7,679 nt of DNA from DYGX01 sp035325905 (GTDB lineage Bacteria > Chloroflexota > Anaerolineae > Aggregatilineales > Aggregatilineaceae): NCBI GenBank assembly GCA_035325905.1, contig DAOKYY010000131.1:1-7679 (forward strand), read 5' to 3'. Positions within the stretch are counted from its first letter, which is position 1. Each line of letters begins with the position of its first letter. The position numbers and the translations under genes were made by a program. Positions 1 to 4,902 of the stretch are shown here, piece after piece. The notes under the pieces were generated by a model. The model was not told the origin of the DNA and ran no database searches. It saw only the letters and a program-made list of their open reading frames with translations.

Positions 1-97
1 TGAGGTTTCCCACGCCGGGCTGATACGCCAATGACTTTCGATAGTTCACATAGCAGCTAGCGGTTGGCGATTAGCGTAGAACGTTTGACAGCGGGAA

Positions 98-111
98 GAA
101 ATGACCTGGCG
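98..111 (+). repeat. 14-bp module shared with the right edge
   Basis: GAAATGACCTGGCG at 98-111 matches GAAATGATCTGGCG at 7603-7616 at 13 of 14 positions. Both copies lie close to the AGCGGTTAGCG-type repeats and just before a GC-rich hairpin. This suggests a composite intergenic repeat with a conserved module order rather than chance similarity. Confidence 0.45.
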
Positions 112-116
112 TTGTA

Positions 117-142
117 GGGGCGGGGCTTGCTCCGCCCGCCCC
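117..142. repeat. GC-rich imperfect palindrome (REP-like)
   Basis: GGGGCGGGG, a short CTTGCT centre and CCGCCCGCCCC form an imperfect palindrome. One folding pairs 117-124 with 135-142; another pairs 118-123 with 132-137 and closes on a TT loop. There is no T run on either side, so it is not a classical terminator. Modules of the form GTAGGGGCG...CGCCC are, from general recollection, frequent between genes in Chloroflexota genomes. It lies downstream of the minus-strand thioesterase gene. Confidence 0.45.
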
Positions 143-224
143 TGGTGAACGGTCGGTGTCTGGCCTTTGATCGCGTGCGGCATACTGCCCGCAAGCCGGT
201 TTTGCTCTTGCTAACCGCTCGCCG

Positions 225-1121
225 CTAATCGCTCGCTGCTATATTGGCCGCGAAATCGGTCGCAAACACCGGCGGGATGCGCACCGGGCGGCCCGTCTTC
301 AGATCGACCCAGACCCACAGCACGCGCGCCCGCGCCAGCAGCGCGCCATCGCTCACGCGCGTAATGGCGTAATGCCGCACCGCCGACGAGCGCCCGATGT
401 CTGACAGGTACGTCGCGATCTCAAGCTGGTCCCCCATCAGCGCCGGTTGCCGGTATTCCAGGCGATAGTTGCGCGCCACGATCCCGAACCCCGCGTCGAT
501 CATGCGCGTCATCGTCCAGCCGCACGCGGCGGCGACGTGCACCCCCGCGTCCTCGCAGTAGGCCATGTAATTCGCGTTGTTGACGTGCCCGGCGGTGTCG
601 AGGTCACGCCATTCGACCTCGCGGCGCAGGGTGTAGACGCCTGGCGGCGGGGGCGGCGGCTCCGGGAACGGCGCGCGCGCGGTGCGGCCGTCGGGCATCC
701 CTTCCGGGAAAAAGGCCGCGATCATCTCGTCCGGCACGCTGACCGGGCGCAGCGTATCGGTGTCCAGGTAGACCCAGTCGGTGTGCGCCCGCGCCACGAT
801 CTGGCCCGTGCCGTCCAGCCGCAGCTCGTAGGCGCGCCGCGAGCGCACGCGGTGAAAATCCGCCACCCAGGTCTTCACGATCACCGTCTGGCCGTAGGTC
901 AGCGCGCGCAGGTAGTCGATCTCCGTCTCGCGAATCCACCACTGGCGACGCAGCGCGGCGTAGCGATCGAGGTCATACCCGGCGGCGGCGGACGCGTCCA
1001 TCGCCGCCTCTTGCATATAGCGCAGATAATTCGCGTGGTTGACGTGCCCGTAGGCGTCGCACTCGTAATGGCGCACGCGGAAGGCGCGCTCGTGAACTCG
1101 TGGCATCGCGTCCCGTCTCAT
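225..1121 (-). CDS. Tandem hotdog-fold acyl-CoA/acyl-ACP thioesterase
   Basis: The 298-residue protein contains two 4HBT/YbgC-like hotdog domains and probably hydrolyses acyl-CoA or acyl-ACP thioesters in the cytoplasm. Domain 1 spans about residues 15-140 and carries the active-site loop D22-A-Y-G-H-V-N. Domain 2 spans about 165-290 and carries D175-T-A-G-H-V-N-N. A proline-rich linker (residues 151-160) separates them. Both domains keep the Asp and the GHVN signature, so neither looks inactive by motif. The start at 1121 has a GGGGA-like ribosome site upstream; the ATG at 1106 is a possible alternative five codons in. The last five codons (IAASD) and the TAG stop lie inside an intergenic repeat copy. 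The gene diverges from the aldolase gene across 101 bases. The substrate chain type cannot be told from sequence. Confidence 0.88.
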   Translation of the reverse strand: MRRDAMPRVHERAFRVRHYECDAYGHVNHANYLRYMQEAAMDASAAAGYDLDRYAALRRQWWIRETEIDYLRALTYGQTVIVKTWVADFHRVRSRRAYELRLDGTGQIVARAHTDWVYLDTDTLRPVSVPDEMIAAFFPEGMPDGRTARAPFPEPPPPPPGVYTLRREVEWRDLDTAGHVNNANYMAYCEDAGVHVAAACGWTMTRMIDAGFGIVARNYRLEYRQPALMGDQLEIATYLSDIGRSSAVRHYAITRVSDGALLARARVLWVWVDLKTGRPVRIPPVFATDFAANIAASD

Positions 1122-1146
1122 GAGAGCACATCCCCGGTCAAAACAA

Positions 1147-1155
1147 TGTTATACT
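1147..1155 (+). promoter_or_regulatory. Extended -10 promoter of the aldolase gene
   Basis: TGT followed by TATACT (-10 at 1150-1155) is a good extended -10 element. No convincing -35 lies 16-18 bases upstream, as is common for extended -10 promoters. Transcription would start near 1162 and leave a leader of about 60 bases. On the opposite strand the same AT-rich patch reads TATAAC (1148-1153) and could serve the divergent thioesterase gene, but no -35 was found for it. Confidence 0.5.
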
Positions 1156-1222
1156 AACGCTCGCGGCGGCGTTCTGCCAGCCGGTACAACAGATTTTCGG
1201 CGCGCAACAGGAGTTCGAGACA

Positions 1223-1897
1223 ATGGCCCGTTTCGACCGTGTGACGGTCTACAACGTGATGCTGGAAATTGGCGTTGTCCCGCTGTTCTATCACCCGGAC
1301 GTGGCCGCCGCGCAGCAGATCGCCGGGGCGCTAGCGCGCGGCGGCGGGCGCGTGCTGGAGTTTACCAACCGGGGGGACTTCGCCTTCGAGGTGTTTGGGC
1401 CGCTGATCAAAGCCTGCGCGGCGGAGCACCCGGAGCTGATCGTCGGCGCCGGCTCGGTCGAGGACGCGCCGACCGCCGCGCTGTACCTGGCGCTCGGCGC
1501 GAATTTCGTGGTCGGCCCGACGTTCAGCGAGGATGTGGCGCGGCTGTGCAACCGGCGCAAAGTGGCCTATCTGCCCGGCTGCGGCACCGTGACCGAAATT
1601 GCGCGGGCAGAGGAATTTGGCGCGGAGATCGTCAAGGTATTCCCCGGCGAATCGGTCGGCGGGCCGGATTTCGTCAAAGCGGTGCGCGGGCCGCGCCCGT
1701 GGACGCGCGTTATGCCGACCGGCGGCGTGACGCCCGACGAAGACAACCTGCGCGCGTGGTTCAAAGCGGGCGTGGCGTGCGTCGGCATGGGGAGCAACCT
1801 GGCTCGCAAGGAGTGGATCGACGCCGGGGATTACGTGGCGATCGAGACGCTGATGCGTATGACGCTGGAAACCGTGCGAGCTGTGCGCGGGCGCTAA
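1223..1897 (+). CDS. eda: KDPG / 4-hydroxy-2-oxoglutarate aldolase (class I)
   Basis: This 224-residue protein is a full-length member of the KDPG/KHG aldolase family. Members cleave 2-keto-3-deoxy-6-phosphogluconate to pyruvate and glyceraldehyde-3-phosphate through a lysine Schiff base. Visible landmarks are E46 and R50 in VLEFTNR, the GAGS phosphate/substrate loop (75-78), the P-T-F segment at 99-101 and the LPGCGTVTEI strand (117-126). K138 in IVKVFPGE is the Schiff-base lysine, and PTGGV (165-169) is the phosphate-binding loop. The ATG at 1223 has AGGAG at 1209-1213, nine bases upstream. The family takes part in Entner-Doudoroff or hexuronate breakdown, but no edd, kdgK or uronate gene is present here, so the pathway is open. 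A KDPGal-type (DgoA-like) specificity cannot be excluded. Confidence 0.9.
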   Translation: MARFDRVTVYNVMLEIGVVPLFYHPDVAAAQQIAGALARGGGRVLEFTNRGDFAFEVFGPLIKACAAEHPELIVGAGSVEDAPTAALYLALGANFVVGPTFSEDVARLCNRRKVAYLPGCGTVTEIARAEEFGAEIVKVFPGESVGGPDFVKAVRGPRPWTRVMPTGGVTPDEDNLRAWFKAGVACVGMGSNLARKEWIDAGDYVAIETLMRMTLETVRAVRGR

Positions 1898-1923
1898 CGG
1901 CGCGCTCGCCTGACAACAGACGA

Positions 1924-1949
1924 GGGCAGCCCCTGACTTGCGGCTGCCC
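1924..1949. terminator. Hairpin after the aldolase gene
   Basis: GGGCAGCC (1924-1931) and GGCTGCCC (1942-1949) form a perfect 8-bp stem with a 10-base loop, 26 bases after the stop codon. There is no T tract after it, so efficient intrinsic termination is uncertain. It may only protect the 3' end. Confidence 0.35.
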
Positions 1950-2117
1950 CCAGCTCGAACTTGCGAACGTCGCTGACGCTGTACGAGCACCCTTCGGAAG
2001 AGAGAGCATAGGACAAATCAGACTGCCGCTCGCCAGCGCCCGAAACGACGCCGCCCAACGCCCACCCAGATCGCCAACTCGTGCGCGGCGCTCGCGTCTC
2101 TTCCTTCGGCGCGTCAG

Positions 2118-2135
2118 GGGCGCCTCAAGGCGCCC
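2118..2135. terminator. Short GC hairpin in the convergent spacer
   Basis: GGGCGCC (2118-2124), loop TCAA, and GGCGCCC (2129-2135) form a perfect 7-bp stem. It lies about 115 bases beyond the end of the minus-strand gene and 220 bases after the aldolase. No T run follows on either strand, so a terminator role is a guess. Confidence 0.25.
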
Positions 2136-2250
2136 ATTCGACGTTGCGCTATCACTATACCCGCCCCGCGCGCCGGGCGCATGAGCTAGATCGGCTGTTT
2201 TCCGATAGGACAGTTGGCGGGACGTTTGGGGGGTGAATCGGCCCGGCGGA

Positions 2251-2829
2251 TCAGGCGGATGGCTCCGGCGAGGCGTTGGCGCCCTCCCCGTCGCCGGACG
2301 ATCCGCCCGCCTGCTCGTACTGCTCGATCATGTCCAGCAGCGGGCGATCGGTGAAGGCGAAGGTGCGCTCCGCGCTCGCCAGAACGCCCCGGAAGGCGCC
2401 GTCGCGCAGGACGACCAGCATCCCGCCGGGGGAGGCCGCCTGAAGCTGGCGCGCCTGGGCCGGGGTGGCCGCGTCCTGCTCGACGGTGGGCGGCGTGACG
2501 ACCCCTGGCAGCGGCTCAGCGTGCGCGGGCAGATCGGCCAGACGGGTTGCCATTGTCACCCCAAGCGCCGGCCGGGCGAGCATCTGGCGCAGCGAGTCGA
2601 AGCGCGTGGCGGTGAAGCGCCCCTGGCCGTGATCGATCACCAGCCACCACCAGCTGGCCGCGCCCGGCGTTCCGCGCCAATCGCGCAGCGCCGCGAGGAC
2701 CGTCTCGCCAGCGGGGCGGCAGCGGTGCGCGTTGAGCGGTTTGTCGAGCAGGCTGTCTGGCAGCGGCATGCGGTATGCTCCGGCGATCTCGATTGCACAC
2801 ATGGTAACACGGGCGCGGCTGGCGCCCAA
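2251..2829 (-). CDS. Unknown protein, possibly a divergent CBS-domain pair
   Basis: I do not recognise this 192-residue protein firmly. It has no signal peptide or membrane segment. Two halves look faintly alike. Residues about 23-90 have a helix followed by WWWLVID and a helix (RFDSLRQML). Residues about 110-180 have a helix followed by GMLVVLRDGAFRGVLAS. This helix-strand-strand-helix order resembles a degenerate tandem CBS (adenosyl-nucleotide sensing) unit, which is only a suggestion. The tail after residue 175 is Gly/Ser/Glu-rich and probably disordered. The TTG start at 2829 is preferred because AAGAGGAA (2838-2845) lies eight bases upstream; the internal ATG at 2802 has no ribosome site. 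A perfect TTGACA lies on the minus strand at 2889-2894, but no good -10 sits at proper spacing. The gene diverges from the pilin gene. Confidence 0.65.
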   Translation of the reverse strand: MGASRARVTMCAIEIAGAYRMPLPDSLLDKPLNAHRCRPAGETVLAALRDWRGTPGAASWWWLVIDHGQGRFTATRFDSLRQMLARPALGVTMATRLADLPAHAEPLPGVVTPPTVEQDAATPAQARQLQAASPGGMLVVLRDGAFRGVLASAERTFAFTDRPLLDMIEQYEQAGGSSGDGEGANASPEPSA

Positions 2830-2950
2830 ATCGGAAGTTCCTCTTGCCGGGGCAGGGAAATTTACTTTCTTGAATTAAGATAAAATTGTGTCAAGATTCT
2901 GTGCAGTCCTCGTATTATTGGTGAATTTTCTGTGAAAGTCCGTGTTCCGG

Positions 2951-2982
2951 GCTTGATCTCGCTTGATCTTGTGTGTTACGAT
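2951..2982 (+). promoter_or_regulatory. Pilin promoter with 10-bp tandem repeat
   Basis: TTGATC (2953-2958), an 18-base spacer and TACGAT (2977-2982) make a plausible promoter starting near 2989. The -35 lies in a direct repeat, GCTTGATCTC then GCTTGATCTT (2951-2970), spaced exactly ten bases or one helical turn, which could bind an activator. The AT-rich zone upstream (2860-2935) also offers TATTAT at 2913-2918 as an alternative -10. Confidence 0.4.
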
Positions 2983-2997
2983 GAAGGCGCATCAATC

Positions 2998-3029
2998 GAT
3001 GGCTCATTAATTAATCATCCATCAAGGAG
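2998..3029 (+). promoter_or_regulatory. Pilin leader hairpin abutting a strong ribosome site
   Basis: GATGG (2998-3002) can pair with CCATC (3019-3023), enclosing the 10-bp palindrome ATTAATTAAT (3006-3015). The stem ends directly at AAGGAG (3024-3029), which is nine bases before the pilin ATG. It could tune translation or mRNA stability, but the stem is only five pairs. Confidence 0.3.
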
Positions 3030-3038
3030 TAATCCGAA

Positions 3039-3185
3039 ATGCTGTACCTCCCGCGTGAAGAAGGTCAAGGTCTCGTCGAGTACGCGCTCATTCTCGTCCT
3101 GGTCGCCGTCGTGGTGATCATCATCCTGGCCCTGCTTGGCCCGGCCATCGGCAACATCTTCTCGAAGATCGTCAACTCGCTCTAA
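3039..3185 (+). CDS. Flp-type (type IVb) prepilin, 48 residues
   Basis: This very small gene encodes MLYLPREEG followed by QGLVEYALILV, a hydrophobic helix (about residues 16-36) and a short tail ending FSKIVNSL. The N-terminus fits the Flp/Fap prepilin processing rule G/XXXXEY: a TadV-like peptidase would cut after G9, leaving Q10-G-L-V-E14-Y15 with Glu at +5 and a mature pilin of 39 residues. Such pilins are extracted from the membrane and assembled by the Tad secretion system into adhesive Flp fibres. No tad gene is in this window, so the assembly genes must lie elsewhere. AAGGAG nine bases upstream fixes the start. The gene is a single-gene unit bounded by its own promoter and a strong terminator. 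Confidence 0.88.
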   Translation: MLYLPREEGQGLVEYALILVLVAVVVIIILALLGPAIGNIFSKIVNSL

Positions 3186-3215
3186 GTCTCTCACTCCTTT
3201 AATTGCGCTGTGCCA

Positions 3216-3246
3216 GAAGCCCCGCCTCGCGCGGGGCTTCAATTTT
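3216..3246 (+). terminator. Rho-independent terminator of the pilin gene
   Basis: GAAGCCCCGC (3216-3225), a five-base loop CTCGC and GCGGGGCTTC (3231-3240) form a perfect 10-bp stem. AATTTT follows. It lies 30 bases after the pilin stop and fits a highly expressed, monocistronic pilin mRNA. Confidence 0.88.
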
Positions 3247-3295
3247 CCCCGGCTGGCTTTGCCCGCGCGCCACGCGCCTTGCGCGCCCGCAGTTG

Positions 3296-3326
3296 TTGGT
3301 CCCCCGATACCGATTTAGGGTACACT
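3296..3326 (+). promoter_or_regulatory. Candidate promoter of the lipoprotein gene
   Basis: TACACT (3321-3326) is a reasonable -10, with TTGGTC (3296-3301) 19 bases upstream as a weak -35. It lies after the pilin terminator, so the lipoprotein gene needs its own promoter. The leader would be about 45 bases. Confidence 0.35.
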
Positions 3327-3376
3327 AGCCCGCTTTGAGGGGGTATGGCGCGCGCGAGTGTGGAGGGTATGGCTAG

Positions 3377-4096
3377 ATGCGTTTTTCTTCTCGGGCGAAA
3401 TGGCTGGCGCTGCTGGCAGGCGTGCTGACGCTGGCGCTGGGCGCGTGCGATACGTTTACGGACGCCACGTCGGTCAGCGATCTTGAAACCGAGGTCTTCC
3501 AGATCAAAGCGACGCTGGACCAGATGGGCCAGGCCGGGACGGCCATCGCCGAGCTACAGCTTACCGCCGACAACAGCCTGCTGATCGAGTCTGAGCGGAA
3601 CAATGCCGAAGCAACCGCCTTCGCGGCCCAGGCCACGCTGACCTCCCTGAACCGGGGCGGGGTTCCCGTCCAGCCCAACGTCGCCGGGGGCGCGGGCACG
3701 CTGCCCGGCGCCACTCCGGAGCCGGGGACAACGCCTGCGGCGGATCTCGGCACCACGCTGACGGGTACTACGACCACGACGGGTATCCGCGCGCAGGATG
3801 GCTGCGCGCTGGACCAAACCGCCGTGTTTAACACCGCCGAGGACCAGATTTACGTCGTCACCACGCTGACCGATCTGCAGGCTGGCACCGTCTTCGGCGT
3901 GCGCTGGTTCGCCAATGGCACGCTGTTCCACGAGGAGCCGGAATGCTGGATTCCGAACACGAACTGGGAGCAGGTCTGCGCCTATTGCTCGATCGTGCCG
4001 GATGGGCCGAGCTTCGAGACGGGTGAGTGGTCGGTTGAGCTGCTGCTCGACGGGCAGCTCTATTCGCAGGCGCAGTTCCAGGTCGTCGCGCAGTAA
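3377..4096 (+). CDS. Lipoprotein: coiled coil, linker, C-terminal beta domain
   Basis: The 239-residue product has a lipoprotein signal: basic start, hydrophobic stretch (about 9-23) and lipobox L21-G-A-C24, so it should be exported and lipid-anchored at C24. Residues about 32-92 (SDLETEVFQIKATLDQM and on) look helical and heptad-like, probably coiled coil. Residues 93-136 form a Gly/Pro/Thr-rich linker with a TTTTTG run. Residues about 139-239 look like a beta-sandwich (GTVFGVRWFANG, GEWSVELLLDGQLYSQAQFQV). This domain carries four cysteines: C143, C190 and the pair C201-A-Y-C204, which might form disulfides or bind metal. GGAGG (3362-3366) ten bases upstream supports the start. Function is unknown. 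A cell-surface or adhesion role beside the pilin is only a guess, since separate terminators divide them. Confidence 0.82.
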   Translation: MRFSSRAKWLALLAGVLTLALGACDTFTDATSVSDLETEVFQIKATLDQMGQAGTAIAELQLTADNSLLIESERNNAEATAFAAQATLTSLNRGGVPVQPNVAGGAGTLPGATPEPGTTPAADLGTTLTGTTTTTGIRAQDGCALDQTAVFNTAEDQIYVVTTLTDLQAGTVFGVRWFANGTLFHEEPECWIPNTNWEQVCAYCSIVPDGPSFETGEWSVELLLDGQLYSQAQFQVVAQ

Positions 4097-4119
4097 TCCC
4101 CTGCTGGCTTAAGCAACGC

Positions 4120-4147
4120 AGAGCGAGCGCCCGGCTCGCTCTTTTTT
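4120..4147 (+). terminator. Rho-independent terminator after the lipoprotein gene
   Basis: AGAGCGAGC (4120-4128) pairs perfectly with GCTCGCTCT (4134-4142) around a five-base GCCCG loop. It is followed by a run of six T (4142-4147). It lies 23 bases past the stop and insulates the TetR unit from upstream reading. Confidence 0.9.
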
Positions 4148-4168
4148 GTTGGCGATAGCCGGATTTGC

Positions 4169-4198
4169 TTGCGGCGGGCGGCGCGATTCCTATATAAT
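4169..4198 (+). promoter_or_regulatory. Promoter of the tetR-ACAD unit
   Basis: TTGCGG (4169-4174), an 18-base spacer and a perfect TATAAT (4193-4198) form a good sigma70-type promoter starting near 4205. The -10 overlaps the palindromic operator. It is the only clear promoter seen for the regulator and, by position, for the first ACAD gene. Confidence 0.7.
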
Positions 4199-4216
4199 CA
4201 AATGTACATTTGATTA
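4195..4216. promoter_or_regulatory. 22-bp perfect palindrome, probable TetR operator
   Basis: The half-site TAATCAAATGT (4195-4205) is followed without spacer by its exact reverse complement (4206-4216). The palindrome overlaps the last four bases of the -10 and covers the expected start of transcription. It ends 20 bases before the regulator's ATG. This placement is typical of an autorepressing TetR-family operator. A partial half-site, ACATTTG, recurs at 4885-4891 before the first ACAD gene. Confidence 0.78.
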
Positions 4217-4236
4217 ACCGCCGAGCGGAGCATCTC

Positions 4237-4863
4237 ATGCCTCGCAAGCCCGCCGAGCAAACGGTTCAGCCCGACGCGATCCTCAAAGCCGCGGCGACGG
4301 TGTTCTATCGCCGGGGCTATCATGGCGCGACGATGGCCGACATCGCTGCCGAGGTCAACCTGACGGCGGGCAGCCTCTACCACCACTTCCCCAGCAAAGA
4401 GGATCTGCTCTGCGCCGTGCTGGATCGCGGGCTGGCGCAGATCACGCGCGACGTGCGCGCGGTGGTTGACGGCGACGCGCCGCCTGCCGACAAGCTGCGC
4501 GCCATCGCCCATATTCACGTGTTGAGCGAGATCGAGCATTCCAACATCGCGGCGGCGGTGATCTTCGAGGGGCGCGCGCTGCTGGAGGTGCCCGGCGTGC
4601 GCGACCAGTACGTGCGCCAGCGCGACACGCTCGAAGCGCTCTATCGCCGCGTGGTGGAGGACGGCATCGCCGCCGGGGACTTTCGCCCGGTCGATGTCGG
4701 CATTTTCGTCAAGACGCTGTTCGGCGCGCTGAACTGGGTCAGCCTGTGGTACCGCGAGGGTGGGCGGCTGACCGGCGCGGAAATCGCCGCCGAGATCGCC
4801 GCGACCTTCCTGGCCGCGCTGCGGACGACGTCTGCTCTAGGCGGTGACTTTCCATCCCGTTGA
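4237..4863 (+). CDS. TetR-family transcriptional repressor
   Basis: The 208-residue protein has an N-terminal TetR helix-turn-helix (residues about 12-58), with recognition region ATMADIAAEV then NLTAGSLYHHF followed by PSKEDLL. The C-terminal ligand and dimer domain (about 70-205) ends with LFGALNWVSLWYREGGRL. To my reading this resembles the KstR2/fatty-acid-type TetR regulators that sense acyl-CoA thioesters. The start at 4237 has GGAG (4227-4230) six bases upstream; a TTG at 4210 in the same frame lies inside the operator and is rejected. The gene is 39 bases from the first ACAD gene, so the two probably share a transcript. The palindrome over its own promoter suggests repression released by an acyl-CoA ligand. 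The ligand is inferred from context only. Confidence 0.88.
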   Translation: MPRKPAEQTVQPDAILKAAATVFYRRGYHGATMADIAAEVNLTAGSLYHHFPSKEDLLCAVLDRGLAQITRDVRAVVDGDAPPADKLRAIAHIHVLSEIEHSNIAAAVIFEGRALLEVPGVRDQYVRQRDTLEALYRRVVEDGIAAGDFRPVDVGIFVKTLFGALNWVSLWYREGGRLTGAEIAAEIAATFLAALRTTSALGGDFPSR

Positions 4864-4902
4864 AACGCCCGGTCCCAAGACTTTACATTTGGAGGAAAGC
4901 TT

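Larger units (their letters stand above)
51..241. repeat. MITE-like inverted repeat pair (left edge)
   Basis: The left arm (51-76) reads TAGCAGCTAGCGGTT then GGCGATTAGCG. The right arm (about 206-241), read on the minus strand, begins TAGCAGCGAGCGATTAGCGG and continues GCGAGCGGTTAGCAA. The arms are therefore imperfect inverted copies built from AGCGNTTAGCG-type units, enclosing about 130 bases with no gene. The right arm runs into the 3' end of the thioesterase gene and supplies its stop codon. A second pair with the same arms lies at 7463-7593. No transposase and no clear target duplication were seen, so calling this a non-autonomous mobile repeat is inference. Confidence 0.5.
1898..2250. 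other. Gene-free convergent intergenic region
   Basis: About 350 bases separate the ends of two converging genes. I see no credible coding frame in it; the long open frames crossing it are arginine/proline-rich shadows. It holds two compact hairpins (1924-1949 and 2118-2135, listed separately) and a weak ATCGG...CCGAT inverted repeat near 2190-2206. It could hold degraded sequence, but no recognisable remnant was found. Confidence 0.5.

Noticed and set aside
447..1157. Long plus-strand open frame opposite the thioesterase gene
   Set aside because: Arg/His/Val-rich translation with no motif; the minus-strand frame has two clear hotdog motifs. It is a shadow of GC-rich coding.
1996..2104. GGAAGAGA/TCTCTTCC inverted arms in the convergent spacer
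   Set aside because: Only eight bases at 93-base spacing; expected by chance and no other support.
1120..2184. 354-codon plus-strand frame over the aldolase gene and spacer
   Set aside because: Arg/Ala/Gly-rich shadow in another frame. The aldolase frame has catalytic residues and a ribosome site.
2233..2883. 216-codon plus-strand frame opposite the unknown minus-strand gene
   Set aside because: Low-complexity Arg/Gly composition and no ribosome site; the minus-strand frame has a well-placed site and protein-like patterning.
2932..3117. 61-codon plus-strand frame overlapping the pilin
   Set aside because: Different frame from the pilin, no domain, and the pilin frame has the prepilin motif and the ribosome site.
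4210..4236. TTG start giving the TetR protein nine extra residues
   Set aside because: It lies inside the operator at the transcript start and lacks a ribosome site; ATG at 4237 has GGAG six bases upstream.
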